A stretch of DNA of 64,000 nucleotides from Halichondria panicea (lineage: Eukaryota > Porifera > Demospongiae > Suberitida > Halichondriidae). A program made the translations under genes and the position numbers. Location of the stretch: contig NC_087383.1 of the NCBI RefSeq assembly GCF_963675165.1, positions 4,060,979 to 4,124,978 on the forward strand. The letters are read 5' to 3'. The notes beneath the pieces were generated by a model. The model ran no database searches. It saw nothing but the letters and a program-made list of their open reading frames with translations, and had not been told where the DNA came from. Shown in pieces: positions 1 to 11,783 of the stretch (its first letter is position 1; every line of letters begins with the position of its first letter).

Positions 1-302
1 GATCACTCTACTAGTCTATGTAAGTAAGTAGAAAGCTGGCCAGCCTAGTTTTAAGTAGACTCTCCATTGTCTGCAGTATAGACTTGATATAATAGCTAGC
101 TACTAGCACATGTCTGCAGTAGACTCTAGCTATAGCTACATGCACAATGACTGAATTAATTTTGTCTGTACACTGAGCTAGATTTTGTGTGAATTTAACA
201 TTATCATTTTTAATTCAGCCAGTCACCTAACTCCTACTTATACTCCCCAATTTATTGTCCATAGAGCCAAATAACTTCTGCATAGGTTATTTGGCTCTAT
301 AC

Positions 303-1620
303 TGAAACACGCCGAGCCACTTTTCTGACTTTCTGAGAGCCATGATTATAGAACGGGAACTGGAATAATTATGTTCAATCCTGGTCTATACACAAGCAAT
401 TAAGTATATCAGCCAATAAGTTATGTTGATATACTCAAGTTACTTTAATCGACTGGAACTTGCTGAGCAACTTTTCTGACTTTCCGAGAGCAGTGGTTCG
501 TTAACGGGAACCCAGAAAAATAATATATTCAGTGCTGGTCTAGACATGCATGCAGATATCAGCCAGTATGTTGATATATACTCAAGTTTACAATTCTGAG
601 GTTACTTCAATCGACTGGAACTTGCTGAGCAACTTTTCTGACTTTCCGAGAACAGTGGTTCGTTAACGGGAACCCTGAAAAATAATATATTCAGTGCTGG
701 TCTAGACATGCATGCAGATATCAGCTAGTATGTTGATATATACTCTTCTGAGGTTATTTGAATCGACTGGAACTTGCTGAGCAACTTTTCTGACTTTCCG
801 AGAGCAGTGGTTCGTTACGGGAACCCTGAAAAATAATATATTCAATGCTGGTCTAGACATGCATGCATGCAGATATCAGCCAGTATGTTGATATATACTC
901 AAGTTTACAATTCTGAGGTTACTTTAATTAATCGACTGGAACTTGCTGAGCAACTTTTCTGACTTTCCGAGAGCAGTGGTTCGTTAACGGGAATCCAGAA
1001 AAATAACATATTCAGTGCTGGTCTATAGACATGCATGCAGATATCAGCCAGTATGTTGATATATACTCAAGTTTACAATTCTGAGGTTACTTTAATTGAC
1101 TGGAACTTGCTAAGCAACTTTTCTGACTTTCCGAGAGCAGTGGTTTGTTAACGGGAATCCAGAAAAATAACATATTCAGTGCTGGTCTATAGACATGCAT
1201 GCAGATATCAGCCAGTATGTTGATATATACTCAAGTTTACAATTCTGAGGTTACTTTAATCGACTGGAACTTGCTAAGCAACTTTTCTGACTTTCCGAGA
1301 GCTGTGCTTCGTAAACGGAAACCCAGAAAATATATTTAGTGCTGGTCTTAGACAAGCAGGTAGCAGCCAATACGTTGATACACTCTTCTGAGGTTACTTT
1401 AATCGACTGGGAACTTGCTGAGAAACTTTTCTGATTTTCCGAGAGCAGTGATTCGTAAACGGAAACCCAGAAAATATATTCAGTGCTGGTCCTATATAGA
1501 CAAGCAGGTATCAGCCAGTAATTATGTTGATATACCTAAGTTTACAATTCTGAGGCTATACTTTAATCGACTGCATGGAACTTCGATCCTGGAGCAACTT
1601 TTCAGACTTTCCATGAGTAG
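303..1620 (+). repeat. Left-arm tandem array, ~145-170 bp units
   Basis: About nine units each contain a core reading roughly GACTGGAACTTGCTGAGCAA followed by TTTTCTGACTTTCCGAGAGC. Cores starting with GACTGG lie at 451, 613, 765, 934, 1098, 1262, 1405 and 1569, so the spacing is 143-169 bp. Spacers carry ATGCATGCAGATATCAGCC. Units at the two ends are the most diverged. Confidence 0.93.
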
Positions 1621-2529
1621 TGATTCAACCGTAATTCATAAAAAGCATTTCTCGGACAAGCAATGCAGGCAGTCAGTCCATCCATACCTTCAGTTATTGT
1701 TACTTTACTCAACTATAGAACGACTCTTGACGTTCCATGGGCAGTAATTCAAATGTTGATTACAATATTTCACTAGATGCAAGATTATTATTCACGGCTC
1801 AGTGCAAAGATAGCCTTTTGAGTAAGTTCGTGACAGAAGATTCAATCATGAGAAACTATATTGAGTTCTGGCTATAGAGATTGAATCAAAGTGTATAGGA
1901 CTATACGTAGACTCTATACTATATAATTTCATTTTGCTGGGCTGATAGACTGGTGTGTACCTGGTTTGTTGCATGACCATGCATGCATCTATATATAGTG
2001 TGTTGTCAGCAGCTAATTACTATAGGTTTTGCTTGAATAGATGTATTACTGTGTATTGTCTTGATAATTTGATATAATATAGTGTGTGTCATGGGTGTAG
2101 ACTAAATTCTATACCAGGATCCATGCAAAACAGTATACACAAACAATCCTCAGTCCTGGCAGTGTATATATACGTAGTCTACACCAGTCCTATATACAAT
2201 AAGTATATGGACGAGCAGTGACAATGAAGTAGGCAGTGATGATGCTGCGATTGAAAGACAGTTATGAGAGAGAGTGAGAAAAACTCTCACTGGATAAATA
2301 CAGGCGTATATAGTTACAACATAAACTACATTGCAAGTAGATGATAATCGCTATAGTTAAGCTTGTAGATTGTACACCATCGTCTCTAGATATAATTATA
2401 TGTCCTATATAGCTGTAATGCAAGGCCGGCCTATATAATTATATAGGCGATAGGAAAATGGGGGTGAGGCTGAAGCCCCCCGCAGGTGATTCTGGTGCAT
2501 CCAAAGCACTTCCTGACACAGTAATTTAT

Positions 2530-2955
2530 GTTGCTTACATTTTATAGAAGGCAAGCATAATTATATCTCTACCAAAGATTGGAGCGCCCCAATAAAAAAG
2601 ACTTACTACTGTCGTGGCCGTACCGTGACCATACCGTGACAATTAATCTGTCAGTATATAAAATGAATAATTATGTCAATAATTTGTTTACACCATAATT
2701 ATAATTAAATACACCAAGCCACAGGTGTTTCAACCATTGACGAAAAGTCTGTCAAAGAAAGAGATTCCATGAAGTGTTCTGGCATAAGCGAAGATAGGTG
2801 CAAAAATAATTATATCAATAGTTCTCGACTCAACCAGAAAATCAAAGGAAGATTTGAGAATAAACGATCCAATGCATTCAAGCAATCCTTATATAATTAT
2901 AGCATCAAGTTCATAATAAACATTATGCATGGACTATCCCGTAGACATACAAAGC
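2530..2955 (+). repeat. Inner inverted-repeat arm, left
   Basis: This stretch pairs with 4985-5345 in reverse orientation. Shared blocks include GAAGGCAAGCATA, GGAGCGCCCCAAT, ACCGTGACAAT with CTGTCAG, GGTGCAAAAATAATTATATC, CTCAACCAGAAAATCAAA and GGAAGATTTGAGAA. Small insertions distinguish the arms. The short reading frame at 2769-2993 lies in this arm and is not credible as a gene. Confidence 0.85.
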
Positions 2956-3729
2956 AAGATAATAATACAACGTACATACCAGACAGGCTTTAATTAATAT
3001 GGCCGGGGCTGTTAAAATAATGTTGTGTCGTTGAAACTTAATTATCCAACTGATAGCCTCCCTCACACATATATAGGGCAATATTCTAGATTTATATATT
3101 TTAACAGATACACCAAGAGAGGCCGGTATAGTGGATCAACCATATATAACTATACTCCGACGATCACTTCTTAGTTTTATTCTCTCTCACAGCCAACTAT
3201 ATAGTTATAATCCGCCTATTTGATCCACAAGTAACCTTTTTTTTACAATTCAAGCTATAATTATAACTTCAGCAGTACTTCCACCCAATCATCTCCCTAA
3301 CCCTCCCAATAATTATGTTAAAACTGCCTATTCATATAGAACTAAAAACAGACAACATCAGCTATTGTATATACAGACATGCAACGGCCACAACAGCGTC
3401 CTTAACTGGTTCACCAAGGAATAAGACATAACGTTAAAAACTTGCATGGATTAAGGAAATATACACTACTATCAAGCTATGCAAACTAGAGGAACTGCAA
3501 TTACAAAACCAATCCCTGATCCTAAAATTGATTATGACACAAACCTATAGCAAAAACTCTAGCAGCCAACCCCAAGAAGCTGTTCTCTAAATCCACTATA
3601 CCTATGCCCTTGTAACAGATGTATCGTGAACTGCATGCATAAGAACTTACCAGAACTATAGCTAGTGTTAACAATCTGCCTATAATGTTATGTGTTTGTC
3701 CATTACAATTTTTACTCAGCGGCATCATA

Positions 3730-4035
3730 CACAAAGTAACATGACTCGCGCACGTGATGAAGTATACTGTAATCTCCTAGAAAATGTTAACCGTGACGTT
3801 TTTAGGGGCGCATGTACAATGACATCTGATTCTAGCTATATTCGTTTGCGTTCAACGTTCAGAGCTGCTCACTGCACACTGATAGAAGACGATCTTTTCA
3901 CAAAAATCATAAATAGAGACAATAGTCGGGTTGATCCTCTTCACTTCCACTCTTTACTCACTGCTAACAAATTCTGTGCGTTGCGTAATGTGTGCGCAAG
4001 CTTGCGCAATTGACAGGATATCACGTTACTTTGTG
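3730..4035. mobile_element. Possible 306-bp MITE in the loop
   Basis: The stretch starts CACAAAGTAACATGA and ends with the near-perfect complement TCACGTTACTTTGTG (14 of 15). It is richer in CpG than its surroundings and holds an open 107-codon frame (3690-4013) with no family resemblance that I recognise. No clear target-site duplication is visible, so this is a weak call. A diverged exon remnant is the alternative. Confidence 0.35.
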
Positions 4036-4984
4036 AACAGTTTTGTGTATAGAGGTATTGGTAGTTCGACACTCTTCTCTTCTTATATTATTTATACTCT
4101 TGCCGTTAACGTATAGTGCTATATTAATGATATAGTAACTATATTATTTCTAGCACAATACGTATATACGGTATCTCACATAATACCATGGCATAGTTAT
4201 AGCCATGGGTATACATGTATAACATGCACTCAGCCATAATTTTCATATAATTATCAGTTCACCAATAGTGTGTAATGTTATTCACATGCATGCACACAGT
4301 ATACAGGTAACAGAGCTTTTCCAGTTTGAAAGAGTATGCCCTATATAATTATTTAAATACACTAGCTGAGTTTTGAAAAAAGTGAGACAAATTGTATGAC
4401 ACTATTAGATGCTTAAAACTACTGAAATTTTTTATCTGCATGTTCCCATATAATATGCATAAATGACCTGATCATGACATCTTCAGCAGATTACATCAAG
4501 AACGAAGACATTATCAAACTCTATTCTTCTATAAATAATGCTCATAGGACACATGCATGCAGGACACCATCAATGTGTACAGATACCAACTGACCTCACA
4601 GAATCTATTGGTTCCTAAATTAAACAGCATTGCAGTTATAGCAGATCTATATAATTATATATATAGAATGCACATTGTTAATTATTACAGCATAAAACAA
4701 TTTATGCATGCAGTTACCTTGCCCTAGCTGGGATTGAGATGTCTCAGTATAATTATATAGCACTGCTTCAAATAATTTTCACTTTCAGCGTCATAGTGAC
4801 ACACACAACTCAGAACGTCTTTCACACTCAAGCCGAACCAGAAATCCAAAATCAACAAAAATTGAAAATCAGCAAAAAAAATCTGGAGACGCAACTGCTG
4901 ATTGCTTTGTTGCTTTGTGCAAAATGAGATACTCCGAAAAGACATCAATGCGCAAGACATTATCCACTTGCAATTGTACCTAAA

Positions 4985-5345
4985 TTATATGTCTACATGC
5001 AGGATAGTCTATCATGCTCATTAGAACTTGACGCTAAGGATTGCACTGGACGTAATTATTAAAGCATGGTTTTCTCAAATCTTCCTTTAATTTGATTTTC
5101 TGGTTGAGTCAGGAACTATTGATATAATTATTTTTGCACCTCTAATGCTCGAATTTCTTTTTAATCTCCCTTCGATGGCATCCTTTTTCTTCTGTACGTA
5201 ACACATGCGCTTTTCTTTCTGGTTGGTTAATGGGTTTCAATTTCACCCACTGACAGATTGTCACGGTATATGTGTATGGTAGTAAGCCTTTATCATTGGG
5301 GCGCTCCGATCGTTGGTAGGGATATGCTTGCCTTCCAATATGGGG
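4985..5345 (-). repeat. Inner inverted-repeat arm, right
   Basis: Reverse-complement partner of 2530-2955. It ends toward the loop near GTCTACATGCAGGATAGTCT, matching the left-arm GGACTATCCCGTAGAC. No gene is seen here or in the loop between the arms. Confidence 0.85.
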
Positions 5346-5470
5346 ACGATTATTTTAAGAAACTGGCCTGGCACGTATTACCACAAAACTAAAACTATAA
5401 ACGTAGTAAACATTGCATAACCATTACGTAATTAACACATTGTACACATCGACAGTTTATGTTGTAACTA

Positions 5471-6945
5471 CACTGTTAAAAATGGGGTGTTACGTAGCAC
5501 ACTAATTTTAGTAGGTAAATGTCAGTGGTGTGTTAATGAACACACTCGTGTGTTTGTCGTGCTCAACAACACACTTGGAGTGTAATAGAACACACTCGGG
5601 TGACACAACAGAATGGTGTGTTACTGAACACTCTGACATCCATACAGTGGTGTAAAGTAGCACACGATATATAAGATATTAAGAAGGTCTTTTTACTTTT
5701 CAGATACCAGAATTAATATTTATGTTCCACTTAGTACAGTTAGATCACCAAGAGTGCTAAGTATGTGCAAGTGAAATAAGAGTTGAAATGCTGCAGTCCC
5801 TGCAAATGCGGGAAACAACTTGCTATCACTCTCAAAGGAAGCTTTATACTTTGCAAACCCAGAAATCCAGGTCCTAAAAGTATGGCTATAGTATATAGAA
5901 GCCTGCAATGCATGTAGAATCTCTACATGCATGCTATACTAGAGCTAAGTGGCTAAGTCCAGACCTTCTGTGTGCGCATGCGCATTGAGGCTAGAAGCAC
6001 ATGTAGTGTGCTTTAATTAAAATCAACAAAAAGAAGAACTGGAGAAGAACTCAATTTAGCTCTGTACTAACTGCACTGAGTATTTAGCTTTCCTGAAGAA
6101 TATACACTACTGCAGCACTTCATGGAGCTTCCAAAGGCCATTCATGTGGTAAGCTGGTGGTGTGATATGATCATATAAATAATATATAGCCTTTCTCACA
6201 ACTCAGCCCAGAACTTGACCTCATTCTTGACTTGAGCACTGTTTGGGTATAGAAGTGACTATTCTCTGGGACATACTAACTGCTATAAATGTGCAGAAAA
6301 GTATCCAGGTACGTAGAGTAATAGATATGCTTACCAGACATAATTGTATTTATTATTTAGGACTGACAAGATGAGATACAAGATGACTTCAATCAAAATG
6401 TGCTACTGCTGCTGTGCGCTCTTTCGTCAAAAAGGAAACATGTGATGTGCTGTCATTAACAGTAATGTGTTATGTAATAATCCTAACATTTAAATAGTCG
6501 TTCGTTGTATAATTATAGTCGTTCGTTGTATATATGTTTTTGATTTGTGTTAAATGACTTGTACATTTCGTTGAAATTGCAACAGCACCAAGCTAGAAGT
6601 AATCTTACCGTCCTGAAAATAACCAAGTTACGAGGTGCACATGCACTGTATGTATGTGCTAGACAAACATTATTAGTGTGCTTGAAGGCACTGTATGCAT
6701 GTGCTAGACAACACATTTACCATTATTAGTGTGCTTGAAGGCACTGTATGCATGTGCTAGACAACACATTTACCATTATTAGTGTGCTTAAAGGCACCTA
6801 TGCATGTGCTAGATAACACACTTGCCAATGTGTTCAGCAACACACAACAGCTTATGTGTTACAAAACACCTTTAGGGGTGTCAAATTTAAAGTGTCATAC
6901 CAACATGCCAAAAGTGTGTTCCAGAACACATCATTTTTAACAGTG
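5471..6945. mobile_element. Nested 1475-bp TA-flanked element
   Basis: It begins CACTGTTAAAAATG and ends CATTTTTAACAGTG, with TA on both sides (5469-5470 and 6946-6947). The other arm of the surrounding inverted repeat (about 2305-2330) shows the uninterrupted sequence, so this is an insertion with a TA target duplication. Both ends carry clustered subterminal GTGTGTT/AACACAC motifs. There is no transposase frame. Tc1/mariner-like mobilisation is suggested by the TA target only. Confidence 0.85.
6650..6832. repeat. 53-bp tandem repeat, ~3.5 copies
   Basis: TATTAGTGTGCTTGAAGGCA recurs at 6671, 6724 and 6777 (last copy degenerate), each followed by a GCATGTGCTAGACAACACA-type stretch. It lies inside the TA-flanked element near its right end. 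Confidence 0.85.
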
Positions 6946-7249
6946 TATATATGCCTGTATACCTCTGATTCAGCACATTATGAGTATTCCTCGCTCACTC
7001 TCATATCTTCTTCAATCTCTAGTATTGCAGCATCATCTGCCTACTTCATGATATCGTCCTGCTTATCCATATACCTACATCTATATTGTATAGCTGTAGA
7101 CTATAATATAATTATACACAACAGGACTTGACTATATAATGAAGATTGTTTGTGTATCATTACTGTGTTGGATCCTGGTATAGAATTTACCTTATAATGT
7201 TATTATTAAGGGGTGTTTCAACAAAATTAATTTTCAGGGTTTCTGTTTA

Positions 7250-8535
7250 CGAATCACTGTTCTTGGAAAGTCAATAAGTTCTAGTCAATTAAAGTAACCT
7301 CAGAATTGTAAACTTGGGTATAATTATAATTATAGGTATTAGTTGATACATGCTTGTCTAAGAACAGTATACTGAACATTTTCAGGGTCAAGTTCCGTTT
7401 ACGAATCACTGCATGCTCTTGGAAAGTCTAAAAAGTTGCTCAGTAAGTTCCCAGTCGATTAAATTAACCCGAGAAGAGTGTATCAACGTATTGATTGATA
7501 CCTGCTGGTCTAAAACCAGCACTAAATATACTTTCTGGGTTTCCGTTTACGAAGCACTGCTCTCGGAAAGTCTGAAAAGTTTCTCAGCTAGTTCTTGCTC
7601 AGCAAGTTCCAGTCGATTAAAGTAACCTCAGAATTGTAAACTTGAGTATAATTATATCAAATACTGGCTGCATGATATCTGCATGCATGTCTAGACCAGC
7701 ACTGAATATGTTATTTTTCAGGGTTCCCGTTAACAAACCATAGCTCTCGGAAAGTCAGAAAAGTTGCTCAGCAAGTTCCCAGTCGATTAAAGTAACCTCA
7801 GAAGAGTGTATCAACGTATTGGCTGCTATACCTGCTTGTCTAAGACCAGCATTAAATATATTTTCTGGGTTTCCGTTTACTAAGCACTGCTCTCGGAAAG
7901 TCAGAAAAGTTTCTCAGCAACTTCCAGTCGATTAAAGTAACCTCAGAAGAGTATATATCAACATACTGGCTGATATCTGCATGCATGCATGTCTAGACCA
8001 GCATGCACTGAATATATTATTTTTCAGGGTTCCCGTTAATGAACCACAGCTCTCGGAAAGTCAGAAAAGTTTCTCAGCAAGTTCCAGTCGATTGAAGTAA
8101 CCTCAGAAGAGTATAATTATATCAACATACTGGCTGATATCTGCATGCATGTCTATAGACCAGCACTGAATATATTATTTTTCAGGGTTCCCGTTAACGA
8201 ACCACAGCTCTCGGAAAGTCAGAAAAGTTGCTCAGCAAGTTCCAGTCGATTAAAGTAACCTCAGAATTGAGTATAATTTATATCAAATACTGGCTGATAT
8301 CTGCATGCATGTCTAGTCCAGCACTGAATATATTATTTTCAGGGTTCCTGTTAACGAATCAGTGCTCTCGGAAAGTCAGAAAAGCTTCTTAGCAAGTTCC
8401 AGTCGATTAAAGTAACTTGAGTATTTCAACATAACTTATTGGCTGATACGTGCTTGTCTATATTATATCAGGACTGAACATAATTATTCCAGTTCCCGTT
8501 CTCGAATCATGGCTCTCAGAAAGTCAGAAAAGTGG
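7250..8535 (-). repeat. Right-arm tandem array, inverted copy
   Basis: Nine units of the same repeat lie in reverse orientation. The core GGAAAGTC is at about 7265, 7421, 7565, 7749, 7895, 8055, 8213, 8369 and 8518. It mirrors the left array in unit number and in the order of outer degenerate units, which supports a single inverted-repeat element rather than two independent satellites. Confidence 0.93.
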
Positions 8536-9169
8536 CTCGGCGTGTTTCAGTAGAGCCAAATAACCTCAGGACAATAAATTGGGGAGTATAAGTAGGAGTT
8601 AGGTGACTGGCTGAATTAACACACCTTAAAAAATGATAATGTTAAATTCACACAAAATCTAGCTCTGTGTACAGACATAATTCATTCAGTCATTGTGCAT
8701 GTAGCTAGCTAGAGTCTACTGCAGACATGTGCAAGTAGCTAGCCATATTATCGAGTCTATATTGCAGACAATGAAGAGAATGAAGAGTCTACTTACCTGA
8801 CTCTTAAAACTAGGCTGGCCAGCTTTCTACTTACTTACACTGATAGTAGTAGAGTGATCAGGCAAGAGCACATCTCATTACATCTGCGCAAAGTCAAGGG
8901 TTAACCTTGGAATGCATTGCCCTGCTACGCCCACTCATTTACTCTTCACTTCCGCTTTTTCCGATTTCTGGCTTTCTGGTCCTACAAGCGCGAGGGCCTG
9001 AGAAACTACAAATTGACTTTGCATGGCCTTACAGCACCATGCGAATTGATCAACCATCGCAAAGTTCGCAAAGAATGTATACAGTACATGTACAATTGAT
9101 ATAATTATGATAGCCTCTTGGAAACAGCTACTATATAGTAGATCTACTCTACGTTCTTATAGCTCAGCG

Positions 9170-9850
9170 CCAAACTAAAATTATGGTTTTTTTGTGCGCC
9201 ACTGGAAAATCATAATTAGCGCTGTAATTAAAAGAAAGACGGTATGACAAACTCAAGCATGCACAGCTAGATCGAATATATGAAATACAGCGGTCCGCTA
9301 AAATAATTATGCCTTTTAGTGTACTGTGTGCCTGCATGCATGAGTAAGGGCCGAATACATTCAAATTGAAGAACAATACCATTGATCATAGCTAGGATTG
9401 AGAACAAGAGTGCATGCACCAATAATGTTTTGCCACTTTTGTCGTAAAGGCAACCCACTGCATGTATTATATTGGCAGAGTTGAGTGCAAGAACTATAGC
9501 TAAGCGGCAGAGTCAGCTCAAGATTGACAAGGGTTTAATTAACAACGATATAGACAATTGTAACAACTGACAAAACAGAGACATACATGCACCAAAAACA
9601 AGAGAAATGCGCAGGGTCTCTTTACAGCTATTGTTAACTAAGTAAACAATGTACATGTACGCAAATAATAACACATAATTATACCATCCAGTTGATCATA
9701 AGTAGATCTAGTATAGCAATGTTTTTAAAGCACTTGCACACGTAAGCCTGACATAAGCGAAGCAATAAATATTAGTTGATAACCGAAATACACAGCCCAG
9801 CAAAGAAACGGTATTGGTCTTTGAACGCATCCTGCAGATGTCCAGTATCA
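9170..9850 (-). pseudogene. Inverted relic of beta-helix receptor 3' end
   Basis: On the minus strand the sequence reads LLVHALLFSILAMIN, close to the DALLFSILAMIN membrane segment of the intact gene, and further up the reverse complement matches the gene stretch around 14985-15020 (GACCAATACCGTTTCTTTGC). Reading frames are broken. The relic lies between inverted copies of GGCCTGAGAAACTAC (8995-9021 and 9906-9931), so it may have been carried or captured by a transposon. Its counterpart in block B is at 54000-54610. Confidence 0.75.
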
Positions 9851-9952
9851 GTTTTACTATACTGGACTCATGTTGACTAGAAAGCTAGCTATAATTAAGG
9901 CCAAACAAAGTCAATTTGTAGTTTCTCAGGCTATTCCTAAAATACCGTATAG

Positions 9953-10373
9953 CTGGTAATTTTCGTGGGGCAAAATGTTCGTGGTTTTCGTGGTTGAAGC
10001 ATATATAGATAAACCATAGTCTCGCCATACATAATTATGAATTGGTATGGTGACTATATATTATAGCCAGGTTTTCACGTCGAGTTCTGGAAATTCGGAA
10101 CGATGGCATTTCCAAGAAAAAAATGTACTGCAAAAGGGGCGTCGTTTATACAATTGTCCATGCACCATTGCTAAAAGACGACTGGCTACCAGGCTACATT
10201 GTATTACTGTACAGTTGATTGTACAATCAGGCACTCTAAAATTAAGATCAATACTATAATAATAATCATATAGTATATGGCCCGGGAGACTATAATATGA
10301 TAAACCATACTTAGTCTACCATAATTATACTATAAAAATTAAGCCCCTCAGAAATTTCGCGCTATATACGGTA
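9953..10373. mobile_element. MITE with CCGTATAG-type termini (block A)
   Basis: It starts TACCGTATAGCTGGTAATTT and ends with the inverted motif CGCGCTATATACGGTA. It belongs to the family also seen at 31402, 35437, 45294 and 63384. The partner copy in block B is 54727-55140, so this insertion predates the duplication. There is no coding potential. Confidence 0.75.
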
Positions 10374-10479
10374 ATTATTAACTGTGTTGGCATAATAATT
10401 ATAGTCCCAAAGTTTACTCCTGTTAAAACAACTGTCGTGGATCAGCAAGCTTGTTTGTTTATCGAATGTTTCTGCTGAA

Positions 10480-11000
10480 ATTGTTTGCTCTTTTGTTTTG
10501 CCTTTGGGAAGCTATATTATAATGATGTCATGTAGTAATTGTACGGTCTCATGCAGAAACGTACTTTTTCATTTCACAGTTCCCATGCCACGAGTGTCTC
10601 TGATGATACTATATAACTACTGCATGGCACTGACAGTTGGACCTACACTATAGATCTATATAAAGTAATATACAAGTATATAAGTCTGTCGTCTTCTATA
10701 CAATGGAGACTATAAGCTTATGGGTTTGAATATGCATTATATACCCGCTAATTTTCTTCCTGTTTACGTAGCTGTACCTCCAATGCTTTGACAGTCCACG
10801 AACACACTAGCTCACAGCATGTGTTCGATTTGCTGAGAATAAATGAACCAGCAGATTACATGTAAAGTCTATAATTATGGAAAAAATCGAGCTAATGTTC
10901 AATTCCATCCAGGGTGCATTATATGCTGGGCTGTATTTCGCGTATCGACTCAGAGCTTCTCTTATATCTTTATACGTTTGCATGCTTTGAATAATTATGC
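10480..11000 (+). pseudogene. Direct relic of beta-helix receptor 3' portion
   Basis: Blocks match the intact gene in order: TTTTGCCTTTGGGAAG (gene ~14433), ACGAGTGTCTCTGATGAT (~14667), GTTGGACCTACA (~14707), GTACCTCCAAT, then GGTGCATT..GCTGGGCTGTATTTCG (~14976-15019). Intervening coding sequence is lost and the frame is destroyed. It lies about 800 bp upstream of the intact gene, and the same relic occurs upstream of the second copy (55250-55740). An older local duplication therefore preceded the large one. Confidence 0.8.
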
Positions 11001-11783
11001 TATACATGTACATGCATGCATGCACCAGCTTGGTATCACCTGCAGAGCTCAGTATAATTATTTATGGGCTTCTTCTGCATGGTATCACTGCATGTATATA
11101 GTATACTAACACGGTCGTCTAGATCAGTTCTACTATATAGACTGTGTATTATAGTGCAGCAGTCGGTATTAATATCCTCCACGTCTATAATACTTACATT
11201 ATAGGTATTTTGGTAGATCTAATAATTTCCTATAGTGTATGGATTTTGTGTAATTCTATAGATTCCTACACTGCACGGGAAATTTTGCACTATCTTTTGT
11301 TAAGTATATACGTTTGCAGGAAACACGAAATATATTTCTCAGGAAAGGTGCAGATTTTTAAGCCTGCATGCACTGTAGCAGGAAATGTAAGGCATGTCAT
11401 TGTGCTTACATCACATGTCAGTATAATTATAGTCAAATTTGCTCAGTCATAATTATATAACATCACATTTTTGATTGAAGTAAACATTATACAATCCCAA
11501 GTTTGATACTGTCAAGTCCATAATAATTATAAGATACGTTTGTGTCTCTACAATCCCTATATATACATGACTGTATGTGTGTTTTAGACTAGATTATCGT
11601 GAAAAGAGAAAGAAAACATGAAAATGTTGAATTAGTTATTTATGAAAGCTATATAATCTAATCTAAAGTTGACCTGTTACAAAGCTGTAGTGGGGAATTA
11701 TCAGGCCCTTTAGTATATATCTATATAACACCTACAGACTAGCTAGTTGTGACAAAATAATTATATAGTAGTATACACAAGCA

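Larger units (their letters stand above)
1..8860. mobile_element. Giant foldback-type inverted-repeat element
   Basis: The first ~460 bases reappear as a reverse complement at about 8400-8860, including GAAAGCTGGCCAGCCTAG at 31-48 and its complement near 8809-8826. Homology in inverted orientation continues inward: tandem arrays (303-1620 and 7250-8535), 2100-2160 with 7140-7190, 2220-2330 with 6950-7060, and 2530-2955 with 4985-5345. The remaining centre, about 2960-4980, is a loop. No transposase-like reading frame is visible, so it looks non-autonomous. Long arms made of subrepeats are the hallmark of Foldback/Galileo-type DNA transposons; that assignment is inference. The left tip may lie before base 1, so no target-site duplication can be read. 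Confidence 0.8.

Noticed and set aside
3690-4013. A real small gene in the loop of the inverted repeat
   Set aside because: The 107-codon frame has no recognisable family and sits within a terminally repeated segment; more likely transposon DNA.
6856-7625. Short plus-strand frames at 6856-7131 and 7413-7625
   Set aside because: They lie in the inverted-repeat arm and tandem array and translate repeat units.
300-8540. CRISPR array
   Set aside because: Units are ~145-170 bp with repeated spacers as well as cores, arranged as inverted arms in eukaryotic DNA.
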